Shown piece after piece: positions 28,709-36,789 of a stretch of 40,760 bases of DNA (its first letter is position 1; every line of letters begins with the position of its first letter). Source of the DNA: a virus; IMG/VR virus record IMGVR_UViG_3300044844_000513, positions 1 through 40,760 of that record. One strand, written 5' to 3'. The translations under genes were made by a program, and so were the position numbers. The notes below the pieces were generated by a model, which was given only the letters and a program-made list of their open reading frames with translations, had not been told where the DNA came from and did no database searches.

Positions 28709-28965
28709 GTGTCCCTCTCTTTTCGCAGCAGCGCACAAATCAATCGAAGTTATCCCGGTTTATCGAAATTCGATAACCTTTATCGGCCACGCTACACTCG
28801 CCCGGTGTACGGTGCGGCCGTAGTGTAGCGATTTCCAGATTCCAGTTTGTGATAGGTCGTGGTCTATCGGAAACAAATCCTAGTCACTTTTTCTTACAGG
28901 ACGAGGTTTCCGCCGCCGGATACTACCCGCCGATACTAGGCCGTATGCTGGTGCTATAGCGCAGT
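28709..28965. promoter_or_regulatory. Intergenic region rich in inverted repeats
   Basis: This 257-base gap holds no gene and is AT-richer than its flanks. TATCGAA-A-TTCGATA (about 28761-28775) is a palindrome extended by GGTT/AACC. CGCTACACT (28790-28798) and AGTGTAGCG (28822-28830) form a 9-base inverted repeat with 23 bases between. GATAG...CTATC pairs also occur near 28851-28868. TATC/GATA words recur. It may hold late or lysogenic promoters for the sugar and tail genes with a regulator site. I find no consensus -35/-10 pair. Confidence 0.5.
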
Positions 28966-29841
28966 TCAGTTCCCGCAGTAGCCCTCGCACTCGTCCTGAA
29001 ACCCGCGAAGGTGGGCGAACATATTCGTCTGCCCGCTTTTTTCGTCGGCTGGCCGTAGGTCAACCTGCTCTAGCGGCACGCACGCCTTGTGCAGGAATCG
29101 GTGGGCATCGAGGCCCGTGCCTGTGCGGCATACCTTGTCGATATGAACGGCCCGCTCCCAGCCTTTCGGGTCTTCGTCACGCAGACGCCGCCATTCATCG
29201 TTCGACTTGAACGGGCAGAATACGCACGCGGATCGCGGCACCTCGTAGGACAGCCTTTGCTTGAGGTATGCCATGCAATCGCCCCGCGTCATTTGCATGT
29301 CCCACAGCGGGAAATGCACCCTCCAGTTGGATGGTTTGGCGAGGAATCGCTGCTTCACGCGGATCACCCGCTTGGGCTCATCGAATGACAGCCCCATGTA
29401 CTGGTGAACAATGACATCTTTCGGCAGCGGCCTCCCGAACTGCCCGCCGCAATGCTCGCGGATCAGCCGCTCAATCGGCTTGACTTTGAAATCAGCCGTG
29501 CATTGCCGCTGAATGATTCCCTTGTCTCCTGTCTGCGGATTGAGCGTATAGGCCGGAATGGAGATGTAGTGGCCGCCGTCCGTTCGCTGGTTGCCCTTGG
29601 CGTCCGAGCCTTGATCCAAGGCGTCCCCAAGTCTGCCCGCAGTCGTCACAATGATCGGCGGCCCGCCTAGAGTCTTGAGGTGCTCAAGATGCCTGTAGAC
29701 CTCGTCCGGCTCCTCCTGAACATCCGCAAAGATCGCAGCGTCAAACCGTGGCACCTCTGGCTCGCTGCCGTCGATGCTCATGAGATACAGGGCCGTGGAC
29801 TGCACGCCAGCCCCCAGGTTCAGGAAGTGGTGTTCAGGCAT
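28966..29841 (-). CDS. PP-loop (PAPS-reductase-like) adenine nucleotide hydrolase
   Basis: A 291-residue protein of the adenine-nucleotide alpha-hydrolase fold. LGAGVQSTALYLMS (about 9-22) is a PP-loop variant; IIQRQCTADFKVKPIERLIR holds the conserved Cys/Arg stretch of PAPS-reductase-like proteins; CVFCPFKSNDEWRRLRDEDP is a Cys pair typical of this phage subfamily. Members activate substrates with ATP for sulphur transfer or nucleotide modification; the phage ones are uncharacterised as far as I know. The ATG at 29841 overlaps the upstream gene by 8 bases. A DndC-type DNA phosphorothioation role is not supported, since no dnd partners are present. Confidence 0.76.
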   Translation of the reverse strand: MPEHHFLNLGAGVQSTALYLMSIDGSEPEVPRFDAAIFADVQEEPDEVYRHLEHLKTLGGPPIIVTTAGRLGDALDQGSDAKGNQRTDGGHYISIPAYTLNPQTGDKGIIQRQCTADFKVKPIERLIREHCGGQFGRPLPKDVIVHQYMGLSFDEPKRVIRVKQRFLAKPSNWRVHFPLWDMQMTRGDCMAYLKQRLSYEVPRSACVFCPFKSNDEWRRLRDEDPKGWERAVHIDKVCRTGTGLDAHRFLHKACVPLEQVDLRPADEKSGQTNMFAHLRGFQDECEGYCGN

Positions 29842-30154
29842 CGTCGGTGCTCCAAGTGGTGCCGCTGGCGTCCACGATCATGTAGGACCGTTGGGCCAGC
29901 TCCTCGCGGAGCCGGTCTGCCAGATCGCGGGCAGTGTTCCGCAGGGTGTAGGCATCGGTCGGGAATCGTGGGTAGTTGCGAAAGCCCACGACGAAGCCGG
30001 TTTCCTCGCCGCCCTTGTAGATGAACGTGGTCGGGGTGACGGTGACGCAGCAGCAAACGTCGCGGCAGAATCGCCGGATCACCTGCTTGGCGTGGTCGAT
30101 GTCGCCAGCCATGAAGACTTCGACAACGTGCGTCGGCTCGTGCTTTGCGTCCAT
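29834..30154 (-). CDS. Small protein of unknown function
   Basis: A 106-residue alpha/beta protein: EPTHVVEVFMAGDIDHAKQV, IRRFCRDVCCCVTVTPTTF, FRNYPRFPTDAYTLRNTARD, LADRLREELAQRSYMIV. A run CCCV in the core and a closing helix suggest a compact ferredoxin-like fold. Overlap with the PP-loop gene (8 bases) links them; it could be a partner subunit. Not recognised. Confidence 0.58.
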   Translation of the reverse strand: MDAKHEPTHVVEVFMAGDIDHAKQVIRRFCRDVCCCVTVTPTTFIYKGGEETGFVVGFRNYPRFPTDAYTLRNTARDLADRLREELAQRSYMIVDASGTTWSTDDA

Positions 30155-30210
30155 TCCCCGAGCCTACGCGCGGAGTCAAATTGGTCTATCCCTAAATCTG
30201 AGGCGGATCG

Positions 30211-30231
30211 CGCTATCTAGTTGGGATAGCG
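30211..30231. repeat. Hairpin between two small genes
   Basis: CGCTATC (30211-30217) and GATAGCG (30225-30231) form a 7-base stem with a 7-base loop, 4 bases past the stop of the 99-residue gene. No T tract follows, so it is at best a weak terminator or an mRNA-stability stem. Confidence 0.5.
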
Positions 30232-30234
30232 TCA

Positions 30235-30534
30235 CTACGCTACGCCGTATCGACCGGGAACCGGCTTGGGCAAGACCTCTAGGTATTGCGCCTTTGTGAC
30301 TTCTTCAATTTGGCCGCCAGCAAGGAGCGTTGGCAGCATTGCGGCCACCGCTTCGTATTCAGAGTAAAAATCTGGAACAGCCAGATAAACGCGCCCCTGC
30401 TGGTCGCTTGGAAGCGATGCGACTGGCGGGATGGCCGTTTGGGTTTTTGTGTCCGCGTTGGGGTAGCCCCACGCAGCATCTAACACTGCCCGCACAGACT
30501 CATACACCAAGGCTGTTGATCGAAAGTATCTCAT
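30235..30534 (-). CDS. Small structural-module protein, unknown
   Basis: A 99-residue protein: RYFRSTALVYESVRAVLDAA, a GRVYLAVPDFYSEYEAVAAM segment and TLLAGGQIEEVTKAQYLEVL. A short beta-helix-beta pattern; not recognised. The ATG at 30534 overlaps the LamG gene stop as ATGA, so it is translated after the fibre proteins. It could be a fibre chaperone or tail-fibre assembly factor, by position only. Confidence 0.55.
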   Translation of the reverse strand: MRYFRSTALVYESVRAVLDAAWGYPNADTKTQTAIPPVASLPSDQQGRVYLAVPDFYSEYEAVAAMLPTLLAGGQIEEVTKAQYLEVLPKPVPGRYGVA

Positions 30535-31331
30535 GGCGCAGCGTCCTTGTATGGGTGCAACGCGGGCAACTTTGACTGAACGCCCCACCTGTGCGCTAAA
30601 TACGCTTCCAGTTTTTGCTCGTCTGCGGCCGACTGCCCAAACAAGGCAACAACCTCACACAAACGCACGTTTGAGTAGCGTACGGGGGTTTGCTGGGTCG
30701 CTAATGAAATACCTGCGATTTCCGACTCGGGGGCACCGGAGAAACCAGCTCCACCCTCATAGCTCCCGTTTTTGAAAACGGAAAAATCGCCGGATCGTAG
30801 CGAAAATAATATTACTTCAACCGCATCCTGCTCATAACTGCCAAAGCCGTCGTAGTTAAGACGCCCAGGACTATAATACGGATAGGACGCGGCAGATAGG
30901 TCGTTTTTAATGTAGTGGAGCGCGCCGAGATCGTCGGAGAAACTTTTCAGGACTCCAATCGTTGGACTATATCCGTCGTTTGCACCCTCTCCGAGCCTTG
31001 CAAACACCCACGCGAAGCAATGCGTTTCCGCATCCGCAAGCCCTGAGATCGGCACCACAAGCGAATCATCCGACCCATCAAACACAACAGACCCAAGGCC
31101 GTTGACTGAGTTTGCAACGTATGCTGGCTGATTAAGGGCGGTTGACTGCGTGGCGTTGTTACCTGAAAGAGATTTGTCGGACCACGCCGATACGTTGCCG
31201 CTGTTGAGCGTCATTGACGCCGACGTTGCGGCGTCTAGCCAGAGTTGCAGGCCGGAAAGGGCAAGGGGAGAAAAGGCTAATGGCGACTGAAACTTTGCCA
31301 GCGGCCGAAGGAGTCTTGCGTTCATCGCCAT
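30531..31331 (-). CDS. LamG-like fibre protein 2
   Basis: A 266-residue concanavalin A-like protein. LSGLQLWLDAATSASMTL, VSAWSDKSLSGNNATQSTA, GLGSVVFDGSDDSLVVPISG and KLEAYLAHRWGVQSKLPALH are the order of motifs seen in secreted LamG/laminin-G folds and phage lectin-like fibres, which hold sugars. The start is ATG at 31331 (a second ATG 6 bases on is possible); no clear RBS is seen. The DNA is less GC-rich than the flanking head genes. It is the second LamG protein in an alternating collagen/LamG set. Confidence 0.75.
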   Translation of the reverse strand: MAMNARLLRPLAKFQSPLAFSPLALSGLQLWLDAATSASMTLNSGNVSAWSDKSLSGNNATQSTALNQPAYVANSVNGLGSVVFDGSDDSLVVPISGLADAETHCFAWVFARLGEGANDGYSPTIGVLKSFSDDLGALHYIKNDLSAASYPYYSPGRLNYDGFGSYEQDAVEVILFSLRSGDFSVFKNGSYEGGAGFSGAPESEIAGISLATQQTPVRYSNVRLCEVVALFGQSAADEQKLEAYLAHRWGVQSKLPALHPYKDAAP

Positions 31332-31365
31332 AGGGAATTGCGCTCTTGGAGGTGATATAGCGTCG

Positions 31366-31983
31366 TCAGACGACACGCCAGACGGAGGAGGTCGAGTCGT
31401 AGACGAGCAGAGCCGCGCCGCCGCGAGTGTCGAGCACATAGTTGCCCTGCCACGGTACGGCAAACTGTGCGTTGCCGTTGGGGCCAGTGGCATGATTAAG
31501 CGTGATTGAGCCCGTCGTGCCGACGTTCACAAAGAGCTTGCTATCGCCATCGATGCCCGTGATCCCGAGGCCCTGCAGCGAGACGCCGGTCGTCGCCACC
31601 AGGCGGTAGATGTCGCCGCTGCCGGGGTTGTAGCCGGTCACGGTGACGGCCGAGAGGCCGGTCGGCGTCACGACGACGTTGGTGTAGCTCAATCCCGTAG
31701 GCCCCGTTACGCCTGGCCCAGTGCTGCCCGTGGGTCCGGTGACGGTCGAGGCCGCACCAGCGGCTCCGGCAGATCCCGTTGCGCCTGTAACGCCCGTGGC
31801 ACCGGCTGCACCGGCGCTGCCCGTGGGGCCGGTTACGCTCGCGCCGGTCGGCCCGGTTACGCCCGTTGGCCCAGCGATGCCGCTGCCGACGAGCTCCCAG
31901 GCTTGGCCGTTCCAACTGTAGGTACGCCCGCCCGTGGTCGTCTGCTGGTTGAGCGTCGGCGAGGAGGGGAATGTCAGGGGCAT
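31366..31983 (-). CDS. Collagen-like fibre protein
   Basis: A 205-residue protein. [20 protein letters not shown] and [11 protein letters not shown] form an N-terminal attachment module. Residues 37-96 are a Gly-X-Y collagen-like stretch rich in GPTG and GATG, expected to trimerise. The C-terminus is beta-rich with [25 protein letters not shown] lies about 10 bases before the ATG at 31983. Virion collagen-like proteins usually make head or tail fibres. Confidence 0.75.
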   Translation of the reverse strand: MPLTFPSSPTLNQQTTTGGRTYSWNGQAWELVGSGIAGPTGVTGPTGASVTGPTGSAGAAGATGVTGATGSAGAAGAASTVTGPTGSTGPGVTGPTGLSYTNVVVTPTGLSAVTVTGYNPGSGDIYRLVATTGVSLQGLGITGIDGDSKLFVNVGTTGSITLNHATGPNGNAQFAVPWQGNYVLDTRGGAALLVYDSTSSVWRVV

Positions 31984-31994
31984 TGTTTAAGCCT

Positions 31995-32765
31995 TTATGT
32001 GATGGCCCATTTTGTTTGTAAGTAAGACTCTACCGCTTCGCGGTCGCCTGCTGAGAGGGCCACGTTGTACGTGATGAGCTCGGCTAGGTCGCCATCAAAG
32101 TAGCCTGCGTATCCGCCGCCAATTTGAGCGGATACGCCGTCAAGAAATCCGAAGCTGCCTATTGAAGCCGACGCCGTTCCGGAAGCTCCATTAACGTAAA
32201 TAGTGATTGCTGAAGACGAATAACGTGAAGTGAAACACGCCCAGTCACCTATCGAATATGACTTTACGGACTGAGTGTGACCATCTTCTCCATAACCGTA
32301 TGATCCGACAGCATTGCTTGAGCGAAACGCAAAAAGTCCGGTCGCGCCATATGCGGGGTCGTCCTGAATGATCGCCGCGTTTTCCTGCGATAAACTGGAG
32401 TCGCTCGCAGCACTCGACGCCACCGCCACTGCAAAAACCGTGTGCTGCGTGGCCGCCAAGAGATTGCCGATCGAAAATGACGAAGATGCCATCATTGATG
32501 ATGAAAATCGCAATACATCAAGACCGTTCCTGATTGATGTCTTTCTAGTTGGGCGAATTGAGTTGTTGCTCTGTGTCCAGTTCCGCCCGCTCCCGCTCTT
32601 GTCTTGCCAGCGAGCGACGCTGCCATCGGCAGAGACTTGCGATCCGCCCGAAGTAGCGTCAAAAAGTGTCGAAGAGTCTGAGGCGTCCCACCAGCCAGAA
32701 ATTCCAGCAATCATCGACGGATAAATCGGCTGAAGTCGGCAAAACATCCCAGCCTTTCCCCTCAT
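31995..32765 (-). CDS. LamG-like fibre protein 1
   Basis: A 256-residue concanavalin A-like protein. [49 protein letters not shown] and [20 protein letters not shown], then [10 protein letters not shown], match LamG-type phage lectins closely. It should bind glycans or stabilise fibres. The ATG at 32765 overlaps the collagen-like gene stop as ATGA. Lower GC than the flanks suggests swapping by recombination. Confidence 0.76.
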   Translation of the reverse strand: MRGKAGMFCRLQPIYPSMIAGISGWWDASDSSTLFDATSGGSQVSADGSVARWQDKSGSGRNWTQSNNSIRPTRKTSIRNGLDVLRFSSSMMASSSFSIGNLLAATQHTVFAVAVASSAASDSSLSQENAAIIQDDPAYGATGLFAFRSSNAVGSYGYGEDGHTQSVKSYSIGDWACFTSRYSSSAITIYVNGASGTASASIGSFGFLDGVSAQIGGGYAGYFDGDLAELITYNVALSAGDREAVESYLQTKWAIT

Positions 32766-33661
32766 GACAGATCTCCCACGACGAGCCAAGTGTCGCCCGC
32801 GTAGCGGATCGCCGTGGCGGCTGAATACCTCGCCCGTAGGTTGCTGCCCGGCGTTGCGTTGACTGTCACGCCCGTCGCTCCGGTGACCCGCACAGCGGCA
32901 ACGCCGAGCCGAGCGACATCGACATGAGTGCCAGTTGGGAAGGCGACCGAGCTGGCCGGCGGTATCGTGACGGTGATCGTGCCGGTGGCAGCGTCCATCG
33001 TCACGAGTTTGCCGGCGTCGGCGAGCACGAGCGTGTAGCCGGTTGCGAGTGCGTTGATGCTTTGGGCGTCAGAGAAGGAGCCTGCCGGTCCGGTCGGGCC
33101 GGAGCTGCCAGTTGGGCCGGCAGACGGTCCGGTAGGCCCGGTCACGACGCTCGCAGCGCCCGTACTGCCCGTGTTGCCCGTAGGGCCGGTCACGGTGCTC
33201 GCAGCGCCAGTCGGCCCGGTCACCTGTGGGCCAGTTGGCCCGGTCACGGTGCTCGCAGCGCCCGTAGCCCCGCGCTCGCCCTGGACGCCGATCTCGATGA
33301 ACTGCGAGCCGTAGCGGACGTAATACTTTCCGGTTGAGTCGTCGAGCCAGATGGCACCGGCCACGGTTAGGCCGGCGGCCGTCGGAGCCGTCGGGCCGGT
33401 CGCCGCAAAGGCAATGCCGCCCGTCACGCCTGTCGGCCCGGTCACGCCTGGGCCGGTGCTGCCCGTGACTCCCGTACTGCCCGTAGGCCCGTTGCTCAGA
33501 TCGACAGGCCCGCTCGGCCAGCCGCCGATCTCCTTCGGGCCGTAGAGCAGCTTGTTGCTCCGGTCGATGAAGAGATCGCCCACGTTGCCGACAGCGCCGG
33601 TAGGCGCACCGCTGCCCGCGAGAACGGGAGAGCCACCAGTCGGTAACGAGTAAAAAGGCAT
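32762..33661 (-). CDS. Long collagen-like fibre protein
   Basis: A 299-residue protein. The N-terminus ([20 protein letters not shown], then [20 protein letters not shown]) is an anchoring module. Gly-X-Y repeats with GPTG/GSTG occur at about 55-75 and 155-190. Between them lies an [22 protein letters not shown] block shared with the next gene. A beta C-terminus ([16 protein letters not shown]) ends it. The ATG at 33661 is chosen because longer in-frame sequence shadows the upstream gene. A trimeric head or tail fibre is expected. Confidence 0.76.
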   Translation of the reverse strand: MPFYSLPTGGSPVLAGSGAPTGAVGNVGDLFIDRSNKLLYGPKEIGGWPSGPVDLSNGPTGSTGVTGSTGPGVTGPTGVTGGIAFAATGPTAPTAAGLTVAGAIWLDDSTGKYYVRYGSQFIEIGVQGERGATGAASTVTGPTGPQVTGPTGAASTVTGPTGNTGSTGAASVVTGPTGPSAGPTGSSGPTGPAGSFSDAQSINALATGYTLVLADAGKLVTMDAATGTITVTIPPASSVAFPTGTHVDVARLGVAAVRVTGATGVTVNATPGSNLRARYSAATAIRYAGDTWLVVGDLS

Positions 33662-33668
33662 GTGTCGC

Positions 33669-33989
33669 TCAGGTGTAGTGCTTGCCGCCGACCTCGACCC
33701 AGAGGCCGGCGTAGCGGGTGAAGTATTTCCCGGTAGCCGTGTCGAGCCACGTCGAGCCGGTCGCCGCGGATCCGGGGGCGGTTTCGCTCTGGTAGACCTC
33801 GCCAGCACCGGCAGGGCCGGTCGGCCCGGTCACCGATGAGCCAGCGGATCCCGTCGGCCCCGTGGCACCGATTCCACCGAGGAGCGAAACGGCGGCCCGC
33901 TTCGTTACGCCGCCTTGCACGATCGGCACCTGGTCGACGCCGGTCACGCCGGTCGCGAGCGTCAGTTGTGAGATTTTCTTTGTTGCCAT
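33669..33989 (-). CDS. Short collagen-like structural protein
   Basis: A 106-residue protein: [20 protein letters not shown] at the start, a short collagen-like patch ([20 protein letters not shown]), then [20 protein letters not shown]. The latter block recurs in the 299-residue neighbour as [13 protein letters not shown]. The ATG shares one base with the previous stop. It may be the base of the fibre encoded next. Confidence 0.7.
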   Translation of the reverse strand: MATKKISQLTLATGVTGVDQVPIVQGGVTKRAAVSLLGGIGATGPTGSAGSSVTGPTGPAGAGEVYQSETAPGSAATGSTWLDTATGKYFTRYAGLWVEVGGKHYT

Positions 33990-34420
33990 CAGATCGCCAG
34001 CGGCTCGCCGGCCTCAGTTGTGAGTTGTTCGCCCAGTTCCGTTGCGAGGTAGGTCACGCCCGCATCCGTCTGGACCGTGTGGATTCGGACAATCGACCGG
34101 AAGGCATCGCCATAGTGCCACTCAGGCACGCCACGGGGGCTCGTCACCTCATACTCGACAACCGTCTCGCCGCTCGCCTCGACGATCACGTCGCCACGCT
34201 CAGGGTCGCCGTAGGGCAGGTCGGCAGTCGTGACGAGGAAGTCTCTCGACTCCCACGTCTCGACGACGCCCGCTTGGTTGGCGGCCTCAAACTGCGAACG
34301 ACCGACCGTAGCCACGACCTCGGCTTCATCGCTGCCACGACGGTAGGTCACGGCTGACCCGGCGACAGCCTTGAGCTGTCCGGTCAACCACGCCGCGCCG
34401 TCCGCGAGCATATCTGCCAC
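33989..34420 (-). CDS. Head completion or neck protein candidate
   Basis: A 143-residue protein beginning MADMLADGAAWLTGQLKAVA when GTG at 34420 is used; that codon follows GGAGGTG at 5 bases and beats the longer in-frame ATG upstream. The core is beta-rich: VTYRRGSDEAEVVATVGR, SRDFLVTTADLPYGDPERGD and EYEVTSPRGVPEWHYGD. This resembles small head-to-tail connector proteins coded after the capsid. Assigned by position and pattern. Confidence 0.6.
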   Translation of the reverse strand: MADMLADGAAWLTGQLKAVAGSAVTYRRGSDEAEVVATVGRSQFEAANQAGVVETWESRDFLVTTADLPYGDPERGDVIVEASGETVVEYEVTSPRGVPEWHYGDAFRSIVRIHTVQTDAGVTYLATELGEQLTTEAGEPLAI

Positions 34421-34498
34421 GATCACCTCCCAAGGCCACAACGCCCCGGCGGCGCGCCTGGAGGAGGCGGCGCACCTGCCGGGGGTTGCGGTGTGGAA

Positions 34499-34816
34499 CT
34501 ACTTGTTCAACAAAACATGGACCGACGTGTCACCCACGAGACGGGCCTTGGCGAGCTTGCCGGCCGCGGTTCCCGTTGACGCATGAGCCACGCCGGAGGT
34601 CGCGTAGTAGCTGATCGCCGAGCCCTGAGCGCCGGTCGCACCGGTCGCACACGGGATCTCGAAGACGCCTTCGACCGCCAGAGCGCCGACGGCGTTGGCA
34701 GCGATCGCCCGCGGAGCCACGCCCACGAGCGAACCGATCACGACCACGTCGCCAGCCGCCACGGCGGAAGCTGGCGTGTAGTCGAGGAGGTCACCAACCT
34801 GAACATAAGAAGCCAT
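34499..34816 (-). CDS. DUF2190-like capsid decoration protein
   Basis: A 105-residue beta protein: VQVGDLLDYTPASAVAAGDV, VVIGSLVGVAPRAIAANAVG, ALAVEGVFEIPCATGA and ISYYATSGVAHASTGT, the order of motifs in DUF2190 proteins, which are capsid-associated and probably decorate the shell. CGAGGTG lies about 6 bases before the ATG at 34816. It is separated from the capsid gene by an intrinsic terminator, so its transcript level may be lower. Confidence 0.76.
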   Translation of the reverse strand: MASYVQVGDLLDYTPASAVAAGDVVVIGSLVGVAPRAIAANAVGALAVEGVFEIPCATGATGAQGSAISYYATSGVAHASTGTAAGKLAKARLVGDTSVHVLLNK

Positions 34817-34847
34817 TGAAACACCTCGTTGGAGAAATTGGTTGTTG

Positions 34848-34888
34848 AAAAAGCCCTAGCGGGCTGGCACCGTCGCCAGCCCGCTAGG
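34848..34888 (-). terminator. Intrinsic terminator after the capsid gene
   Basis: On the minus strand CCTAGCGGGCTGGC and GCCAGCCCGCTAGG form a perfect 14-base GC-rich stem with a 6-base loop, followed by GCTTTTT. It begins 6 bases past the capsid TAA. It should end much of the transcription right after the capsid, leaving read-through for later genes. Confidence 0.88.
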
Positions 34889-34894
34889 TGACAA

Positions 34895-36736
34895 TTAGGT
34901 AGCCGAGTCGCACTTCATGCCGGCGAGGTATTCAGCCTTGGCAACGCCAAAGTCAAAATAACCCCTCATCTGGATTCCGAGCGTGTTGAAGTCGGCCTCG
35001 GCCGTCTCCACGATCGGGCTCTGGACGCCGTTCAAGAACGCCACTTCCATCACCGGCATATCGGCCGGCGATGCAAGCAGGTAATAGTCGGTCGTGTTGG
35101 TCAGGTAGACCGACGACACGACCTGGTAGCGACCGGCCAGGACGTTGGTGCTGCCAGCGGCACCGCTCGTCCCGTGGATCAAGGCAGAGCCCATGATCTC
35201 CGAGGCGGCGATCTCAAGATCGGGCGGCACGAGCAGGATGCGCGGCGTCACCGCGACCGGGTTGCCGTCCGGATCGTTCAACTTCCGGAACTTGGTGGCG
35301 AGCGCCTTCAGGTTGGCGATCGACAGGGCCAGCGAGCCCGAGGACAGGTTGCCACGGCCAGCGGTGAAGAAGGCCGCATCGTCAACGAAGTCCGCCCAGA
35401 ACACGTCGTTGAGCTTCAGAGCGCCGCCACGGCCGATCCGCTGCGGGACCGCAGTCAGAGCACCGAGGTCGTCGTTGATCAGGTCGGTACGGGTGACCGA
35501 GGTCATGATCCCGTAGGTGTCCGCCGAGATCGTCCGACTCTCTTCGCTGGCCGAGGCGTTCTTCAGCTCGCCGCCGTTGGGAACCTTCGCAAACTTCATG
35601 CCGCCGTTGAGACGATACGAGGTCAAGGTTTTGAAATCATTCACGCTACGCACGGCCGAGATCGACCGCCAAGCGCTCTCGACGCCGTCGAAGCCGGCGA
35701 GGAGGAACTTGTTGGCCGTGTTGCTCAGGATGCCGCTGATCGCATGGGTCGCCCAGGCGGCCTGCATGATCGGGCGGATCGTGGAGGCGTTGAGGCGGCG
35801 ACCGCCTTCGTAGCCGTTGGCAACTGCGGCCTGGACGATGACCTCGCCGATCGACAGGTCGCGGCGGGCCTTGTGGGCCGCTTCGAGCGTCTTGGCGTCA
35901 TACTTGGTCTCGACGCCGGGGAGGCCGCCCTGCAGGGCGAAGGAGCACTCGATCACTTCGGGCGTGATCGCCGCCGGCTGGGAGACGTGGACCGAGGGGG
36001 CGACTGCCCGCTCGTCGCGCGTGGCGTTGAGCTTCTGCATGTCTTCGACTTTCTTGGTGAGGTCTTCGATCTTGGCCTTGAGCTCGTCGCTCGAACCGGC
36101 TTCGACCTTCGGGGCTTCCACGGCGACGCTCGCCGTGCCTTCCACAGCAGCAGCCACGATGGGCTCCTCTGCGGGCGTCTGGTTGGCTTCGTCAGCCATG
36201 GTTGACTCCTCTGCTGCCTCTTCGGCAGCGATAGAGACGGCGGTACTGCGGTCCGCCCCGAGGGTTACAAAACTGGTCTCCCGCAGTGTGGAGGCCCGAA
36301 CGACTCGGACAGGCCCGACGAGGGCTTGCCCGTTTGCGGTTGTTGATTGGTCTTCGCCAAACTTGAGGTGCCGACCGACATCGGCACCGACCGACGCCTG
36401 CCACTGGTAGCCAGCGGCAGCGAGGGCGAGCACCTGGCGGGCGTTCTCGTTGTCGGCGAGGATCTCGCCCTCGACGACGAGCTGCCCGCCCTGAACGCTC
36501 GGCACGCCTTGGCCGAGGATCGACCCGAGGGCGTAGTCATGGCCGAGCACGATCGGGATCGTGGCCGGGAGCGTCATGCCAGCCAGGTCGATCACGACCG
36601 GCTCGCGGCTCCAGCCCTGCCGGATCGAAGCGCCCGTGTAGGCGACGATCCGAAACTTCTTCGTAGCTGGTGCCGACTCGCCGTCGGCAGCCTGGAGAAA
36701 CGTGACGTTGGTATCGAGCTTGATGTTGCTGCTCAT
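34895..36736 (-). CDS. Prohead protease-major capsid protein fusion
   Basis: A 613-residue fusion. Residues 1-170 are an HK97-type prohead protease: H66 in IVLGHDYALG, S115 in YQWQASVGAD and the E153 region RETSFVTLGAD fit the His-Ser-Glu centre. A Glu/Ala-rich linker and a coiled segment (about 216-236, SDELKAKIEDLTKKVEDM) form the scaffold-like delta part. From about 260 the capsid domain begins; SIGEVIVQAAVANGYEGGRR and SLALSIANLKALATKFRKLN fit the HK97 fold. Both parts are in one polypeptide, so the protease must release itself. The ATG overlaps the 18-codon gene stop. Confidence 0.88.
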   Translation of the reverse strand: MSSNIKLDTNVTFLQAADGESAPATKKFRIVAYTGASIRQGWSREPVVIDLAGMTLPATIPIVLGHDYALGSILGQGVPSVQGGQLVVEGEILADNENARQVLALAAAGYQWQASVGADVGRHLKFGEDQSTTANGQALVGPVRVVRASTLRETSFVTLGADRSTAVSIAAEEAAEESTMADEANQTPAEEPIVAAAVEGTASVAVEAPKVEAGSSDELKAKIEDLTKKVEDMQKLNATRDERAVAPSVHVSQPAAITPEVIECSFALQGGLPGVETKYDAKTLEAAHKARRDLSIGEVIVQAAVANGYEGGRRLNASTIRPIMQAAWATHAISGILSNTANKFLLAGFDGVESAWRSISAVRSVNDFKTLTSYRLNGGMKFAKVPNGGELKNASASEESRTISADTYGIMTSVTRTDLINDDLGALTAVPQRIGRGGALKLNDVFWADFVDDAAFFTAGRGNLSSGSLALSIANLKALATKFRKLNDPDGNPVAVTPRILLVPPDLEIAASEIMGSALIHGTSGAAGSTNVLAGRYQVVSSVYLTNTTDYYLLASPADMPVMEVAFLNGVQSPIVETAEADFNTLGIQMRGYFDFGVAKAEYLAGMKCDSAT

Positions 36737-36789
36737 AGGAAGTCCACAAGGTCAAAGGTGTCGTCGAGGTCGGAGTAGTCGTCGCTCAT
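36733..36789 (-). CDS. 18-codon acidic mini-gene
   Basis: MSDDYSDLDDTFDLVDFL, an 18-residue acidic peptide, starts in the portal stop (ATGA) and ends in the capsid start (ATGA). The double overlap would pass ribosomes from portal to capsid. It may be a leader, a coupling device or a scaffold-like peptide. No family is known to me. Confidence 0.55.
   Translation of the reverse strand: MSDDYSDLDDTFDLVDFL

Noticed and set aside
28966-29841. DndC-type DNA phosphorothioation or a defence island
   Set aside because: No dndB, dndD, dndE or restriction partner is near; only the PP-loop fold is shared.
31366-33989. Tandem DNA repeats or a CRISPR-like array in the GPTG-coding stretches
   Set aside because: The short periodicity follows Gly-Pro-Thr codons in open frames; there are no constant repeats with unique spacers.
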